63,583 bases of DNA, taken from an uncultured beta proteobacterium (GTDB taxonomy: Bacteria > Pseudomonadota > Gammaproteobacteria > Burkholderiales > Burkholderiaceae_C). Position numbers and translations under genes: made by a program. Below the pieces are notes generated by a model. The model saw only the letters and a program-made list of their open reading frames with translations, ran no database searches and was not told the origin of the DNA. Below, piece by piece: positions 1-8,162 of the stretch. The stretch is from NCBI GenBank assembly GCA_903844215.1, contig CAIMSP010000040.1, positions 1 to 63,583 of the forward strand, given 5' to 3'. Each line of letters starts with the position of its first letter. Position 1 is the first letter of the stretch.

Positions 1-137
1 AAGCTTGAAGTGCAGCGCTTTCAACGGGCTTTTCAGCGCTTAAGCGGGCCAGAGCTGAGCCTAGCGTTGGCCAGCCGCAGCCAGCAGCAGGCTCACCGCA
101 AGCAATGGGATCGTCGTACCTCAGGTAGGTGTTTGAC

Positions 138-647
138 CTACAGCCTTGTCCGAAAGGCTGTCCACCAGGCCTTCACCCGGTGCTTCAAGTCGTGCGCCTG
201 GCGCCAGGGCGCCGACTGGTGGACCTGCGCGATCAAATGGTCTTTCCACGCCTTCCAGCGCGGGTACCAGCGGGCGAACCACGGCAGTTGCATGAGGGCC
301 GGTTCGGTCAGCTGAAACAGGCGCGCCAGCACCGCTGTCCCGAGCAACTTGGCCCCGAGCAAGAGCACCAGGCCCAGCGTGCGTTTTCCCTGCCCAAACA
401 AAAACAGCGCCGCCAACTTCACCGGCAGCAAGGCCAGCACGGGCACGCCAAACATCAGCAGCGCACCCCAGGGCGGCAGCCGCCTGATCCTCTGCTCGAT
501 CCAGGCCCACAGCGGCAGTCGGGCCAGTCGTGCAAACAGCGCCGCCAGCGGCTCCCAGCCCCATTCTTCGAACAGCACAATGGCGGCGACGAAGACGAAG
601 GCAAGATTTCGCAGAAGGGCCTTGAGGCGCTGCATCAGTGGGAGCAT
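138..647 (-). CDS. Conserved membrane protein of unknown function
   Basis: A 169-residue integral membrane protein that I cannot assign to a family. Hydrophobic stretches lie at about residues 15-26, 60-84 and 91-111, separated by Arg-rich loops, and the last 50 residues are basic and rich in Trp and His, which suggests a cytoplasmic tail. The ATG at 645-647 is used; a second in-frame ATG four codons later (MQRLK) is an alternative. It is transcribed away from the Pho box and phosphate genes, so a shared control region is possible but not shown. The stop codon lies in a small inverted repeat (GTAGGT/ACCTAC, 124-141). Confidence 0.6.
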   Translation of the reverse strand: MLPLMQRLKALLRNLAFVFVAAIVLFEEWGWEPLAALFARLARLPLWAWIEQRIRRLPPWGALLMFGVPVLALLPVKLAALFLFGQGKRTLGLVLLLGAKLLGTAVLARLFQLTEPALMQLPWFARWYPRWKAWKDHLIAQVHQSAPWRQAHDLKHRVKAWWTAFRTRL

Positions 648-782
648 GGTGGGGCGAGTCTATCTTTCATTCCTCAGCGGCGACGCGCGCAGCAGCATGC
701 AAGTCGGCTCGGTCCTTTTGTGGGCCGGGCTGTGTCTGGTGGGCGCCGGGTATTTCATTCTTCGCGGCGGTTAAACTCGCCT

Positions 783-800
783 GTGTCATAAAAATGTCAC
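783..800 (+). promoter_or_regulatory. Pho box (PhoB binding site)
   Basis: Two direct TGTCA repeats at 784-788 and 795-799, 11 bp apart and joined by an A-rich spacer, give GTGTCATAAAAATGTCAC. This matches the enterobacterial Pho-box consensus at about 16 of 18 positions. A weak -10-like TCTATC starts about 10 bp downstream, the usual spacing for PhoB-activated promoters. The site is 33 bp upstream of the Pit accessory gene, so induction under phosphate starvation is inferred. Confidence 0.75.
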
Positions 801-832
801 GAGACCGACATCTATCCATCTGAGGAGCGTCC

Positions 833-1480
833 ATGCTGTTTGCCAAGTTGCTGCCACGTGAAGGCAATTTTTTTGAAATGTTCAATCAGCATGCCGATCG
901 CATCGTGGAGGCCGCACACGCCTTTTCCAAGCTGGTGGAGAACTACGCGGACCCGCATCTGCGGGAGAAATACAACCAGGAAGTCGATCATGCCGAGCGC
1001 GCCGCCGATCGCGTCACGCACGAGGTCAACAAAGCCCTGCACAAGACCTTTATCACGCCGATTGATCGCGAGCAGATCCACACCCTGATCAACACCATGG
1101 ACGACGTCTGCGACCTGATTCAGGATTCGGCTGAAACCATGGCCTTGTACGACGTGCGTCACATGACCGAGGAGATCACGCGGCTCACCGATCTGAGCGT
1201 GAAGTGCTGCGAGCGCGTGAAGGATGCGGTGTATCTGCTGGCCAAGGTGGCTGACCCCGGCACGGCCGAGGCCGTGCTCAAGACCTGCGAGGAGATTGAC
1301 CGGCTCGAGTCCGACGCCGACCGCGTCATGCGTTCCGCCATGAGCAAGCTGTTTCGCTCGGAGCCGGACGTGCGCGAACTCATCAAACTCAAGGCGATTT
1401 ACGAGTTGCTTGAGACCATCACCGACAAGTGCGAAGACGTGGCCAATGTGATCGAGGGCATCATCCTCGAGAACTCCTAA
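833..1480 (+). CDS. DUF47 / PhoU-like phosphate transport accessory protein
   Basis: A 215-residue, wholly helical, acidic protein of the DUF47 (PhoU-like, Pit accessory) family. Family features include the N-terminal LFAKLLPREGNFFEMFNQHA segment, the paired acidic helix motifs around HAERAADRVTHEV (about residues 50-65) and LESDADRVMRSAM (about 155-170), and the C-terminal helix ELLETITDKCEDVANVIEGI. These Glu/Asp-rich helices bind metal clusters in PhoU relatives. A good Shine-Dalgarno (GAGGAG) precedes the ATG. The gene lies 17 bp upstream of the Pit permease and behind a Pho box, so the pair is probably one phosphate-regulated operon in which this protein modulates Pit in the cytoplasm. 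Confidence 0.92.
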   Translation: MLFAKLLPREGNFFEMFNQHADRIVEAAHAFSKLVENYADPHLREKYNQEVDHAERAADRVTHEVNKALHKTFITPIDREQIHTLINTMDDVCDLIQDSAETMALYDVRHMTEEITRLTDLSVKCCERVKDAVYLLAKVADPGTAEAVLKTCEEIDRLESDADRVMRSAMSKLFRSEPDVRELIKLKAIYELLETITDKCEDVANVIEGIILENS

Positions 1481-1497
1481 GGCGCGCTGGAGCCAAC

Positions 1498-2508
1498 ATG
1501 ACAACGGTCACGGTTTCGCTGTGGGTGGTGGTGCTGCTGGTGGCATTGGCCATGGCATTTGACTTCATGAACGGCTTTCACGATGCCGCCAATTCCATCG
1601 CCACCGTCGTGTCAACGGGCGTATTGAAGCCCGGACAGGCGGTGATTTTCGCGGCGTTTTTCAACCTGATCGCGATCTTCATCTTCCACCTGAGCGTGGC
1701 AGCCACCGTGGGAAAAGGCATCGCCGACCCCGGCGTGGTGGATGTGCACGTGGTCTTCGGCGCGCTGATCGGCGCCATCAGTTGGAACTTCATCACCTGG
1801 TATTACGGCATTCCGAGCAGTTCGTCGCACGCGCTCATTGGCGGCATCGTCGGCGCCGTCATGGCCAAGGCCGGAGTGGGCTCGCTGGTGAGTTCGGGCA
1901 TCTCGCGCACGGTGATCTTCATCTTTGTCTCGCCGCTGCTGGGTTTTGTCCTGGGCAACTTGATGATGGTGCTGGTGGCGCTGATCTTCAGGCGCTCCAC
2001 GCCTTCGCGCGTGGACCGCTGGTTTCGCAGCCTGCAACTGGTCTCGGCCGGCGCCTACAGCCTGGGGCACGGCGGCAACGACGCGCAAAAGACGATCGGC
2101 ATCATCTGGATGCTGCTGATCGCCACCGGCTATGCGGCTGCGGGCGACAAGGCGCCACCGACCTGGGTCGTGGTTTGCTGCTATTGCGCGATTGCGGCGG
2201 GCACCATGTTTGGCGGCTGGCGCATCGTCAAGACCATGGGTCAGAGGATCACCAAGCTCAAACCGGTGGGCGGCTTTTGTGCCGAGACCGGCGGCGCCAT
2301 CACCCTGTTCTTGGCCACCGCCATGGGCATTCCGGTGTCCACCACCCACACCATCACCGGTGCCATCGTGGGCGTGGGCTCGGCCCAGCGCGCCAGCAGC
2401 GTGCGCTGGGGCGTAGCCGGAACCATCATCTGGGCCTGGATTTTCACCATACCGGCCAGCGCCTTTGTAGCCGCCATTGCGTACTGGCTGAGTCTGCAAA
2501 TTTTCTAA
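1498..2508 (+). CDS. pit: PiT family inorganic phosphate permease
   Basis: A 336-residue low-affinity inorganic phosphate (metal-phosphate/proton) symporter of the inner membrane. The two inverted PiT signatures are present: GFHDAANSIATVVST at about residues 23-37 and GGNDAQKTIGI at about 195-205. Multiple hydrophobic segments span the protein, and the conserved STTHTITGAIVGVG stretch is near the C-terminus. The start chosen is the ATG at 1498 (MTTVTVSLWVVV); the reading frame is open further upstream, but that part overlaps the DUF47 gene. It sits 17 bp after the DUF47 stop, and the shared Pho box suggests phosphate control, although Pit systems are often constitutive. Confidence 0.95.
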   Translation: MTTVTVSLWVVVLLVALAMAFDFMNGFHDAANSIATVVSTGVLKPGQAVIFAAFFNLIAIFIFHLSVAATVGKGIADPGVVDVHVVFGALIGAISWNFITWYYGIPSSSSHALIGGIVGAVMAKAGVGSLVSSGISRTVIFIFVSPLLGFVLGNLMMVLVALIFRRSTPSRVDRWFRSLQLVSAGAYSLGHGGNDAQKTIGIIWMLLIATGYAAAGDKAPPTWVVVCCYCAIAAGTMFGGWRIVKTMGQRITKLKPVGGFCAETGGAITLFLATAMGIPVSTTHTITGAIVGVGSAQRASSVRWGVAGTIIWAWIFTIPASAFVAAIAYWLSLQIF

Positions 2509-2523
2509 AGCGCCGTGGCGCGC

Positions 2524-3051
2524 TCAGGCATCGGCGGGTGGCTGCCGGTCTCCCAGGCCCAGCGATTTTTCCATCAGCACCACGTCCAGCCAGCGGTCGA
2601 ACTTCCAGCCGCAGGACTTGAGCACGCCCACCGGTTCGAAGCCGACGCAGCGGTGCACGCCGATGGAGCCGGCATTGGCCGAGTCGCCGATCACGGCGAT
2701 GAGTTTGCGCAGGCCCGCGCGTTCTGCTTGCAGCGCCAGTTCGGCCAGCAGCGCGCGCCCCACGCCTTGGCCGAGTGCCTGCTGCGCGAGGTAGATCGAG
2801 TCTTCTGCCGAGAAGCGGTAGGCCGGGCGGGGTTTGAACCAATTGCAGTAGGCAAAGCCCAGCAGTTGGCCCTGATGCTCGGCCACCAGGTAGGGCAGTC
2901 CCTTGGATAAAACGTCCGCTCGGCGTTGCGCCATGTCGGCTGCGCTGGGCGGTTCGATCTCGAAAGTCCCGGTGCCCGTGAGCACATGGTGGGTGTAAAT
3001 GGCGGTGATGGCGGGGACGTCGGTGTCGCGGCTGGGTCGGATGATGGGCAT
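2524..3051 (-). CDS. GNAT family N-acetyltransferase (phosphinothricin acetyltransferase-like)
   Basis: A 175-residue GCN5-related acetyltransferase of the Pat/YncA type, which transfers acetyl from acetyl-CoA to a small amine or amino-acid analogue. The N-terminus IIRPSRDTDVPAITAIYTHH and the following TGTGTFE are typical of this subfamily. The acetyl-CoA loop (motif A) reads QQALGQGVGRALL at about residues 90-102, and GSIGVHRCVGFEPVGVL follows. The ATG at 3051 is preferred to an in-frame TTG four codons upstream. Its start is only about 15 bp from the rpsP promoter region, so the two transcription units diverge from one short spacer. The substrate cannot be read from sequence. Confidence 0.88.
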   Translation of the reverse strand: MPIIRPSRDTDVPAITAIYTHHVLTGTGTFEIEPPSAADMAQRRADVLSKGLPYLVAEHQGQLLGFAYCNWFKPRPAYRFSAEDSIYLAQQALGQGVGRALLAELALQAERAGLRKLIAVIGDSANAGSIGVHRCVGFEPVGVLKSCGWKFDRWLDVVLMEKSLGLGDRQPPADA

Positions 3052-3072
3052 GTTCGCTTGCAAGGTTATAAT
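3044..3072 (+). promoter_or_regulatory. Probable sigma-70 promoter of the rpsP operon
   Basis: A perfect TATAAT at 3067-3072, followed by GGAAGGC, lies 110 bp upstream of rpsP; the -35 region (around 3044-3049) is poor. The same TATAAT-N3-AAGGCT context recurs before rplS (4887) and before the Ala-rich lipoprotein gene (35046). Confidence 0.55.
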
Positions 3073-3181
3073 GGAAGGCTCTTTAGCGTGTGGCTGGCCG
3101 GGTGGTCATGCTGCGTGTCTCAACGCTGAACTATATGGCTGGCGCCTTTTTTAAATACGCCAGCCTACTGAAGGATAAATC

Positions 3182-3433
3182 ATGGTCGTCATTCGACTCG
3201 CCCGTGGCGGCGCAAAAGCTCGCCCGTTTTTCAATATCGTCGTCGCCGACAAGCGTTCCCGTCGTGACGGCAACTTCATCGAGCGCATTGGCTTTTATAA
3301 CCCAATTGCCACCGCGAATGAAGAAAGCATCCGTCTCGCGCAAGATCGTCTGACCTACTGGAAGGGCGTTGGCGCACAGGCTTCGCCTACGGTCGAACGT
3401 CTGATTCAGCAAGCAGCCAAAAAGGCGGCTTGA
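3182..3433 (+). CDS. rpsP: 30S ribosomal protein S16
   Basis: Encodes S16 (83 residues), an early-assembly protein that binds 16S rRNA in the small ribosomal subunit. The N-terminus [20 protein letters not shown] and the motif [19 protein letters not shown] are diagnostic, and the length is normal. The start is preceded by AAGGA. It is the first gene of rpsP-rimM-trmD-rplS, the conserved order in proteobacteria. Its TGA stop overlaps the TTG start of rimM, so the two are translationally coupled. Confidence 0.99.
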   Translation: MVVIRLARGGAKARPFFNIVVADKRSRRDGNFIERIGFYNPIATANEESIRLAQDRLTYWKGVGAQASPTVERLIQQAAKKAA

Positions 3434-4071
3434 CTCGTTTGAAGTTGGCGTCGCCGGCGCAGTCGGTGGCGTCGCATCAAGGTCTTCTTCCCGTGTTGCC
3501 CGGACTTGAACCCGCCGAATTGCCGGCGGATGCCATCGAGGTCGGGCGCATTGCGGATGCCTGGGGAATCAAGGGCTGGTTCAAGGTCTTCCCCTACAGC
3601 GCCGACCCGGAAGCGCTGTTTTCTTCCAAAACCTGGTTTCTTCTGCCGGCCGAAAAAGGTGCAAAAACCTTTTCCGGAACGCAGTCGCTGCGCGTGCGCG
3701 AAGCCAAGGACCACTCGGGCACGGTCGTTGCCAATGCGCAGCAGGTGGATGATCGCAATGCCGCCGAGGCGCTGCGCGGCGCGCGCATCTTTGTCGCCCG
3801 CTCGAGCTTTCCCGCCGCTGCCAAGGACGAGTATTACTGGATCGATCTGATCGGGCTCGACGTTGTCAACCGCGAAGGGCTGGCCCTGGGCCAGGTCACG
3901 GAACTGTTGACCGCCGGGCCGCAGACCGTGATGGTGCTGGCCTACGAGCAAGCCGATGCCCAAGGCGTGAACCAGCCCGCCGAGCGCCTGATCCCTTTTG
4001 TTTCGGCCTTTGTGGACGATGTGAGCCTGCCTGAGCGCCGCATCACCGTGGACTGGCAAGAGGACTATTAA
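3430..4071 (+). CDS. rimM: Ribosome maturation factor RimM
   Basis: Assembly factor for the 30S subunit that binds S19 and helps mature the 16S rRNA 3' domain. The 213-residue reading has the RimM N-terminal barrel ([20 protein letters not shown], about 38-57) and a C-terminal PRC domain ([14 protein letters not shown] onwards). The TTG at 3430 overlaps the rpsP stop and gives about 20 extra residues; a GTG at 3493 would begin just before [18 protein letters not shown] and may be the real start. The stop runs straight into a dispersed repeat before trmD. Confidence 0.95.
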   Translation: MTRLKLASPAQSVASHQGLLPVLPGLEPAELPADAIEVGRIADAWGIKGWFKVFPYSADPEALFSSKTWFLLPAEKGAKTFSGTQSLRVREAKDHSGTVVANAQQVDDRNAAEALRGARIFVARSSFPAAAKDEYYWIDLIGLDVVNREGLALGQVTELLTAGPQTVMVLAYEQADAQGVNQPAERLIPFVSAFVDDVSLPERRITVDWQEDY

Positions 4072-4125
4072 CTTTGTGGGACACACCAAGAGCTACGCGC
4101 AGCGAGCTTTGCTCTGTCGCCAAAC
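4071..4125 (+). repeat. Short dispersed repeat, copy A
   Basis: Intergenic element immediately after rimM. It shares a 17-bp identical core, AGCTACGCGCAGCGAGC, and matching flanks (GGGACA...CTCTGTC) with the copy after dut at about 32711-32760. Both copies begin directly at the stop codon of the preceding gene with ACTT. Confidence 0.6.
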
Positions 4126-4135
4126 TTGACAAGAT

Positions 4136-4891
4136 ATGCGTTTTGACGTCCTCACGCTGTTCCCGGAAATCTTCTCGCCGTTTCTGACGACGGGCGTCAC
4201 GCGCCGCGCCTTCGAATCCAAAGCGGTGGATGTGCGCTTGTGGAATCTGCGCGACTTTGCCCAGGGAAACTATCGCCGCATCGACGACCGGCCCTTTGGC
4301 GGCGGCCCCGGCATGGTGATGATGGTCGAGCCGCTGGCGCAGGCGCTGGCGGCGATCAAGGCCCAGCGCCAGGACCGCGCCCCCGTGGTGTTGTTTTCGC
4401 CGATCGGCCAAACCCTGAACCACGCGGCGGTGGAGCGCTGGTCGGGCAGCGAAGGCGCGGTGCTGATCTGCGGGCGCTACGAAGGCCTGGACCAGCGCTT
4501 CATCGACGCCCATGTGGACCAGCAAATCAGCCTGGGCGACTTCGTTCTTTCGGGTGGGGAAATCGCCGCCATGGCGCTGCTCGACGCCGTGGCCAGGTTG
4601 CAGCCGGGCGTGCTGGGCGACGCCGACAGCCACCAGTTTGACAGTTTCAATCCGGCGCTGGATGGTCTGCTGGACTGCCCGCACTACACCCGGCCCGAAT
4701 TGTGGCAAGGGGTGGCTGTGCCGCCCGTCTTGCTCGGTGGCCACCACCAGCAGATCGAACGCTGGCGGCGCGACCGTCGGCTGGAAATCACCGCCCAATA
4801 CCGTCCGGACCTGATTGCGCAGGCGCGCGCCGCAGGACGACTCGGCGCGCAGGATGAGTCGGTGCTGAGCGCACTTCGAAGCACGCTATAA
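4136..4891 (+). CDS. trmD: tRNA (guanine-N1)-methyltransferase
   Basis: Methylates G37 at N1 in tRNAs read by CNN codons using SAM, which prevents +1 frameshifting. The 251-residue protein has the SPOUT trefoil-knot motifs of TrmD: the N-terminus FDVLTLFPEIFSP, DDRPFGGGPGMVMM (about 54-67), CGRYEGLDQRFID (about 114-126) and LGDFVLSGGEIAAM (about 135-148). Length and motifs are complete. It is the third gene of the rpsP operon. The promoter-like TATAAT at 4887-4892 overlaps its last codons and may give rplS extra transcription. Confidence 0.98.
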   Translation: MRFDVLTLFPEIFSPFLTTGVTRRAFESKAVDVRLWNLRDFAQGNYRRIDDRPFGGGPGMVMMVEPLAQALAAIKAQRQDRAPVVLFSPIGQTLNHAAVERWSGSEGAVLICGRYEGLDQRFIDAHVDQQISLGDFVLSGGEIAAMALLDAVARLQPGVLGDADSHQFDSFNPALDGLLDCPHYTRPELWQGVAVPPVLLGGHHQQIERWRRDRRLEITAQYRPDLIAQARAAGRLGAQDESVLSALRSTL

Positions 4892-5002
4892 TCCAAGGCT
4901 GCAGATCCTCTGGTCGGCCGCTTCCTTTCGCAGAATTCAGTGCATTGGAGGCCCTTTGTGTCAATCCCGACGCTGGCGTGCCCAAGATCATTTAAGGAAA
5001 TC

Positions 5003-5386
5003 ATGAATCTGATTCAAACCCTGGAGCAAGAAGAAATTGCCCGCCTCGGGAAGGTCATTCCCGTATTCGCCCCTGGCGACACCGTCATCGTGAGCGTGAA
5101 CGTGGTTGAAGGCACGCGCAAGCGGCTGCAAGCCTACGAAGGTGTGGTGATTGCCAAGCGCAATCGCGGCCTCAACAGCGGCTTCATCGTGCGCAAGATC
5201 TCCAGCGGCGAAGGCGTGGAACGCACGTTCCAGCTGTACAGCCCGCTGATCGCCAGCATCGAAGTCAAGCGTCGCGGCGATGTGCGCCGTGCCAAGCTGT
5301 ACTATCTGCGTGACCGCAGCGGCAAGTCGGCGCGTATCAAGGAAAAGCTGCCCAACCGCGCCAAGGTGGCGGTGGCGGCGGCATAA
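5003..5386 (+). CDS. rplS: 50S ribosomal protein L19
   Basis: Encodes L19 (127 residues), at the interface of the 30S and 50S subunits. Family motifs are [11 protein letters not shown] (about residues 18-28), [20 protein letters not shown] and [20 protein letters not shown]. The ATG at 5003 gives the conventional N-terminus [17 protein letters not shown] and is preceded by AAGGAA. An in-frame GTG at 4958 with an excellent GGAGG would add 15 residues but does not look like L19. It is the last gene of the operon; an intrinsic terminator follows. Confidence 0.98.
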   Translation: MNLIQTLEQEEIARLGKVIPVFAPGDTVIVSVNVVEGTRKRLQAYEGVVIAKRNRGLNSGFIVRKISSGEGVERTFQLYSPLIASIEVKRRGDVRRAKLYYLRDRSGKSARIKEKLPNRAKVAVAAA

Positions 5387-5407
5387 AGTCCCCGCCTAGG
5401 TGCCAAG

Positions 5408-5443
5408 AAAACCGCCACAGCCTGAAGGCCTGGCGGTTTTTTC
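5408..5443 (+). terminator. Rho-independent terminator of the rpsP-rplS operon
   Basis: AAAACCGCCA at 5408-5417 pairs with TGGCGGTTTT at 5431-5440. The loop can pair further (AGCC/GGCC), and a T run continues to about 5441. It lies 21 bp after the rplS stop. Confidence 0.85.
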
Positions 5444-5458
5444 TATTTGGAACTCACT

Positions 5459-6178
5459 GTGTCCCAGCATTCCTCGATTTCACTGTCGGCGATCCCCAAC
5501 TTTGACCCGCGCCAGATTCCGGTGTTGGCGCCGGACGCGCCCCTGCCGGCCGTGCCTCGGGCCTCGCTGCTCACGCCGGCGCTGCAACAGCGGTTTGCCC
5601 ATCCGCCGCACTGGACGCCCGAGGTGGTGTTGGAGAAACGCTATTCGAATCGAACCGAGGCCACCAACGCCTCCGTGCTGATCCCGATCGTGCTGCGCGG
5701 GCCCCAGCAGGACCAACCCACGGTGCTGCTGACACACCGCACGGCGCGCATGTCCACTCACTCTGGGCAAATCGCCTTTCCCGGAGGCAAGTCCGATCCC
5801 ACCGACGCCGATGCGGTGGCGACGGCGTTGCGCGAAGCCCAGGAAGAAGTTGGCTTGGCGCCTGAATTTGTGCAGGTGCTGGGGCAGTTGCCGATTTATG
5901 TCACGGGTTCGGCCTTTGTCATCACGCCGGTCGTGGCCCTGGTGCATCCGGGCTTCAGGCTCGAAGCCAATCCGGTGGAGGTGGCGGATGTGTTTGAGGT
6001 TCCGCTGGCGTTCTTGATGAATCCGGCCAACCATCGGCGGCACGAGGTTCCCTGGCAGGACACCACGCGCCAGTGGTTTTCCATGCCCTACCACGATCTG
6101 GAGAGCGGCAAGGAGCACTTCATCTGGGGTGCGACGGCAGGCATGCTGCGCAACTTCTACCGCTTCCTGGCGGCTTAG
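5459..6178 (+). CDS. NUDIX hydrolase, CoA pyrophosphatase-like (NudL family)
   Basis: A cytoplasmic NUDIX hydrolase that probably cleaves CoA or acyl-CoA to 3',5'-ADP and phosphopantetheine. The UPF0035 signature upstream of the Nudix box (LLTHRTARMSTHSGQIAFPG) and the box itself (GGK at about 103-105 leading to REAQEEVGL) are both present with all catalytic Glu residues. The start is uncertain: the GTG at 5459 gives MSQHSS and 239 residues, while a TTG four codons earlier is also open. It follows the rplS terminator, so it must have its own promoter or rely on read-through. Confidence 0.88.
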   Translation: MSQHSSISLSAIPNFDPRQIPVLAPDAPLPAVPRASLLTPALQQRFAHPPHWTPEVVLEKRYSNRTEATNASVLIPIVLRGPQQDQPTVLLTHRTARMSTHSGQIAFPGGKSDPTDADAVATALREAQEEVGLAPEFVQVLGQLPIYVTGSAFVITPVVALVHPGFRLEANPVEVADVFEVPLAFLMNPANHRRHEVPWQDTTRQWFSMPYHDLESGKEHFIWGATAGMLRNFYRFLAA

Positions 6179-6219
6179 CCCACGCCGGCGGGCCTCGTCA
6201 CTGACGCTATCATTGCGCC

Positions 6220-7194
6220 ATGAGTTTCTTTGCCATTGTGTTTGCCTTGTTGCTGGAACAGGTGCGCCCGCTGTCGCACCTCAACCCGGTGCATGCCGCC
6301 ATGCGCGCCTGGAGCCGCTGGGTGCGCAGCAACTTCGACACCGGACGCGCCCCGCACGCCGGCTTTGCCTGGGCGCTGGCGGTGCTGCTGCCCTCGGTGA
6401 TTGCGCTGGCGCTGCACTGGATGCTGATTGCCTTCCTGGCCTGGCCCTTTGCCGTGGTCTGGAGTGTCGTGGTCTTGTATTTCACGCTGGGTTTTCGTCA
6501 GTTCAGCCACCACTTCACCGAGATCCGGGACGCGCTCGAGTTGGGCGACGAAGAGAGCGCGCGCCGCTTGCTGGCACAGTGGCAACAGGTCGATGCCAGC
6601 GATTTGCCAAAGCGTGAAATCGTGCGCCACGTGATCGAATACTCGGTGCTGGCCGCGCACCGCCATGTGTTTGGCGTACTGTGTTGGTTTTCGTTGCTGG
6701 CGGCCTTGGGACTGGGCCCGATGGGTGCGGTGATGTACCGCCTGAGCGAGTTTGTTGCGCGCTACTGGAAATATAAAAACGCGACGCAGCAGCAGCCGGT
6801 GAGCCAGGCGCTGCAGACGGTGGCGACGCGTGCCTGGTGGCTGATCGACTGGTTGCCCGCGCGCATCACCGCCCTGGGATTTGCCGTTGTCGGGAGTTTC
6901 GAGGATGCGATCGATGCCTGGCGCTCGCAGGCGCAGCGCGACGCCGAGGACAACGATGCCATCATCCTCGCCGCCACGGCAGGCGCGATCAATGTGCGCC
7001 TCGGCGGTGAGGTTCTGAAGCCGGTTTTTGCGCCCGGCGCGCAGGACACGGCGCTGGATCAGGGCACGGAGTCCATCCCTGGGCGCGAGCCCGAACTGGC
7101 GCACCTGCGCAGCGTGGTGGGGCTGGTCTGGCGCTCGGTCGTGATGTGGCTGGTGCTACTGGCCTTGCTGACGCTGGCCCGGCTGCTGGGCTGA
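6220..7194 (+). CDS. CobD/CbiB-family membrane protein
   Basis: A 324-residue polytopic membrane protein with the CobD/CbiB fold signature. Segments include FFAIVFALLLEQVRPLS at the N-terminus, FRQFSHHFTEIRDAL (about 91-105), the conserved SVLAAHRHVFGVLCWF (about 144-159) and LGLGPMGAVMYRLSEF. CobD proper makes adenosylcobinamide phosphate; this betaproteobacterial branch sits outside any cobalamin cluster, and no other B12 gene occurs in the window, so a role in B12 synthesis is uncertain. Its stop is 5 bp from the convergent rsgA stop. Confidence 0.75.
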   Translation: MSFFAIVFALLLEQVRPLSHLNPVHAAMRAWSRWVRSNFDTGRAPHAGFAWALAVLLPSVIALALHWMLIAFLAWPFAVVWSVVVLYFTLGFRQFSHHFTEIRDALELGDEESARRLLAQWQQVDASDLPKREIVRHVIEYSVLAAHRHVFGVLCWFSLLAALGLGPMGAVMYRLSEFVARYWKYKNATQQQPVSQALQTVATRAWWLIDWLPARITALGFAVVGSFEDAIDAWRSQAQRDAEDNDAIILAATAGAINVRLGGEVLKPVFAPGAQDTALDQGTESIPGREPELAHLRSVVGLVWRSVVMWLVLLALLTLARLLG

Positions 7195-7199
7195 TCTGA

Positions 7200-8162
7200 T
7201 CAGTATCGCGGTTGTTGCGACAGTTCCGCAAACAGCGTGCTGTAGATCTTGTAGCGCCGGTCGCTGATGCCGCTGTGCTCTTCATCCGGCTGCACCGCAG
7301 CGATGACGCCGCAGCCGGGTTCGTGCAGGTGCGTGCAGTTGTAGAACTTGCAATTTTGGGCGTGTGCCGCGATGTCGGGCATGCACTGCGCCAACTGCAT
7401 GGGGGCAATGTGCTGCAGCCCGAATTCCTGAAAACCGGGGGAGTCGATCAATGCCGTGCTGTGCTGCTCGTCCACCCAATACCAGGTGGTGCTGGTGGTG
7501 GTGTGCTTGCCGGAATTGAGCGCCTGCGAAATCTCCCCGGTGAGCACGCTGGCCTGTGGTATCAAGCGGTTGATGAGCGTGCTCTTGCCTGAACCCGATG
7601 GGCCCAGCACCAAGCTGGTCTTGCCGCTCAAATGTTGCAGCAGCAGGCTGCCCGAGTTGTCGGCGATCTCGCTGACCGGCTCGTGGTCTTGCGTTCGTGG
7701 CTTGAGCGCCAGCGGCAGCATCTCGTAGCCCATGCGGCGGTAAGGCGCCAGGCGTTGCCAGGCCTGCTCGAAGGGTTCGCGCAAGTCGCTCTTGTTGAGC
7801 GCGATGATGGGCGTGATGCCCTGCGCTTCGGCGGCAATCAAGGCGCGCGACAACTGGCTCTCGGAATACTCCGGCTGCGCCGCAATCAGGATCAGCACCT
7901 GGTCCAGATTGGCGGCAAAGGACTTGGTGCGGACCTCGTCCTGGCGATAGAACAGGTTGCGGCGCTCTTCAATTTTCTCGATGGTTCCTTCGTCCTCGGA
8001 GGCCAGCCAAAGCACGCGGTCGCCCACGACGCACTGGCTCTTCTTGCCGCGCGGATGGCAGATCAGGCGCGCGCCTTCGGGCGTCTCCACCAGCACATGG
8101 CGCCCATAGCTGGCGACCACCAGCCCGGGGTCGAGCAGCCTTTTCTCAACCAAGTGCGCCAC
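7200..8162 (-). CDS. rsgA: Ribosome small-subunit-dependent GTPase A
   Basis: A circularly permuted GTPase that checks late 30S maturation (YjeQ/RsgA), 320 residues. It has an N-terminal OB fold, then G4 (ALNKSDL), G1 (GPSGSGKSTLINRL, about residues 167-180), G2/G3 (TTTSTT and DSPGFQEFGL), and the C-terminal zinc motif NCKFYNCTHLHEPGC. The start chosen is a GTG at 8160-8162, inside the end of the upstream M48 protease gene (17-bp overlap), so translational coupling is likely. The gene order protease-rsgA is plausible for Burkholderiales. Confidence 0.96.
   Translation of the reverse strand: MAHLVEKRLLDPGLVVASYGRHVLVETPEGARLICHPRGKKSQCVVGDRVLWLASEDEGTIEKIEERRNLFYRQDEVRTKSFAANLDQVLILIAAQPEYSESQLSRALIAAEAQGITPIIALNKSDLREPFEQAWQRLAPYRRMGYEMLPLALKPRTQDHEPVSEIADNSGSLLLQHLSGKTSLVLGPSGSGKSTLINRLIPQASVLTGEISQALNSGKHTTTSTTWYWVDEQHSTALIDSPGFQEFGLQHIAPMQLAQCMPDIAAHAQNCKFYNCTHLHEPGCGVIAAVQPDEEHSGISDRRYKIYSTLFAELSQQPRY

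Noticed and set aside
1..137. Open frames at the left edge that might be the end of a gene
   Set aside because: Both strands show an open frame for this short stretch, but none has a start, stop or recognisable motif; it probably holds only intergenic DNA or a fragment too short to judge.
5003..5386. Extended L19 as the annotated start
   Set aside because: The 15 extra residues from the GTG at 4958 do not match the conserved L19 N-terminus; kept only as a finding.
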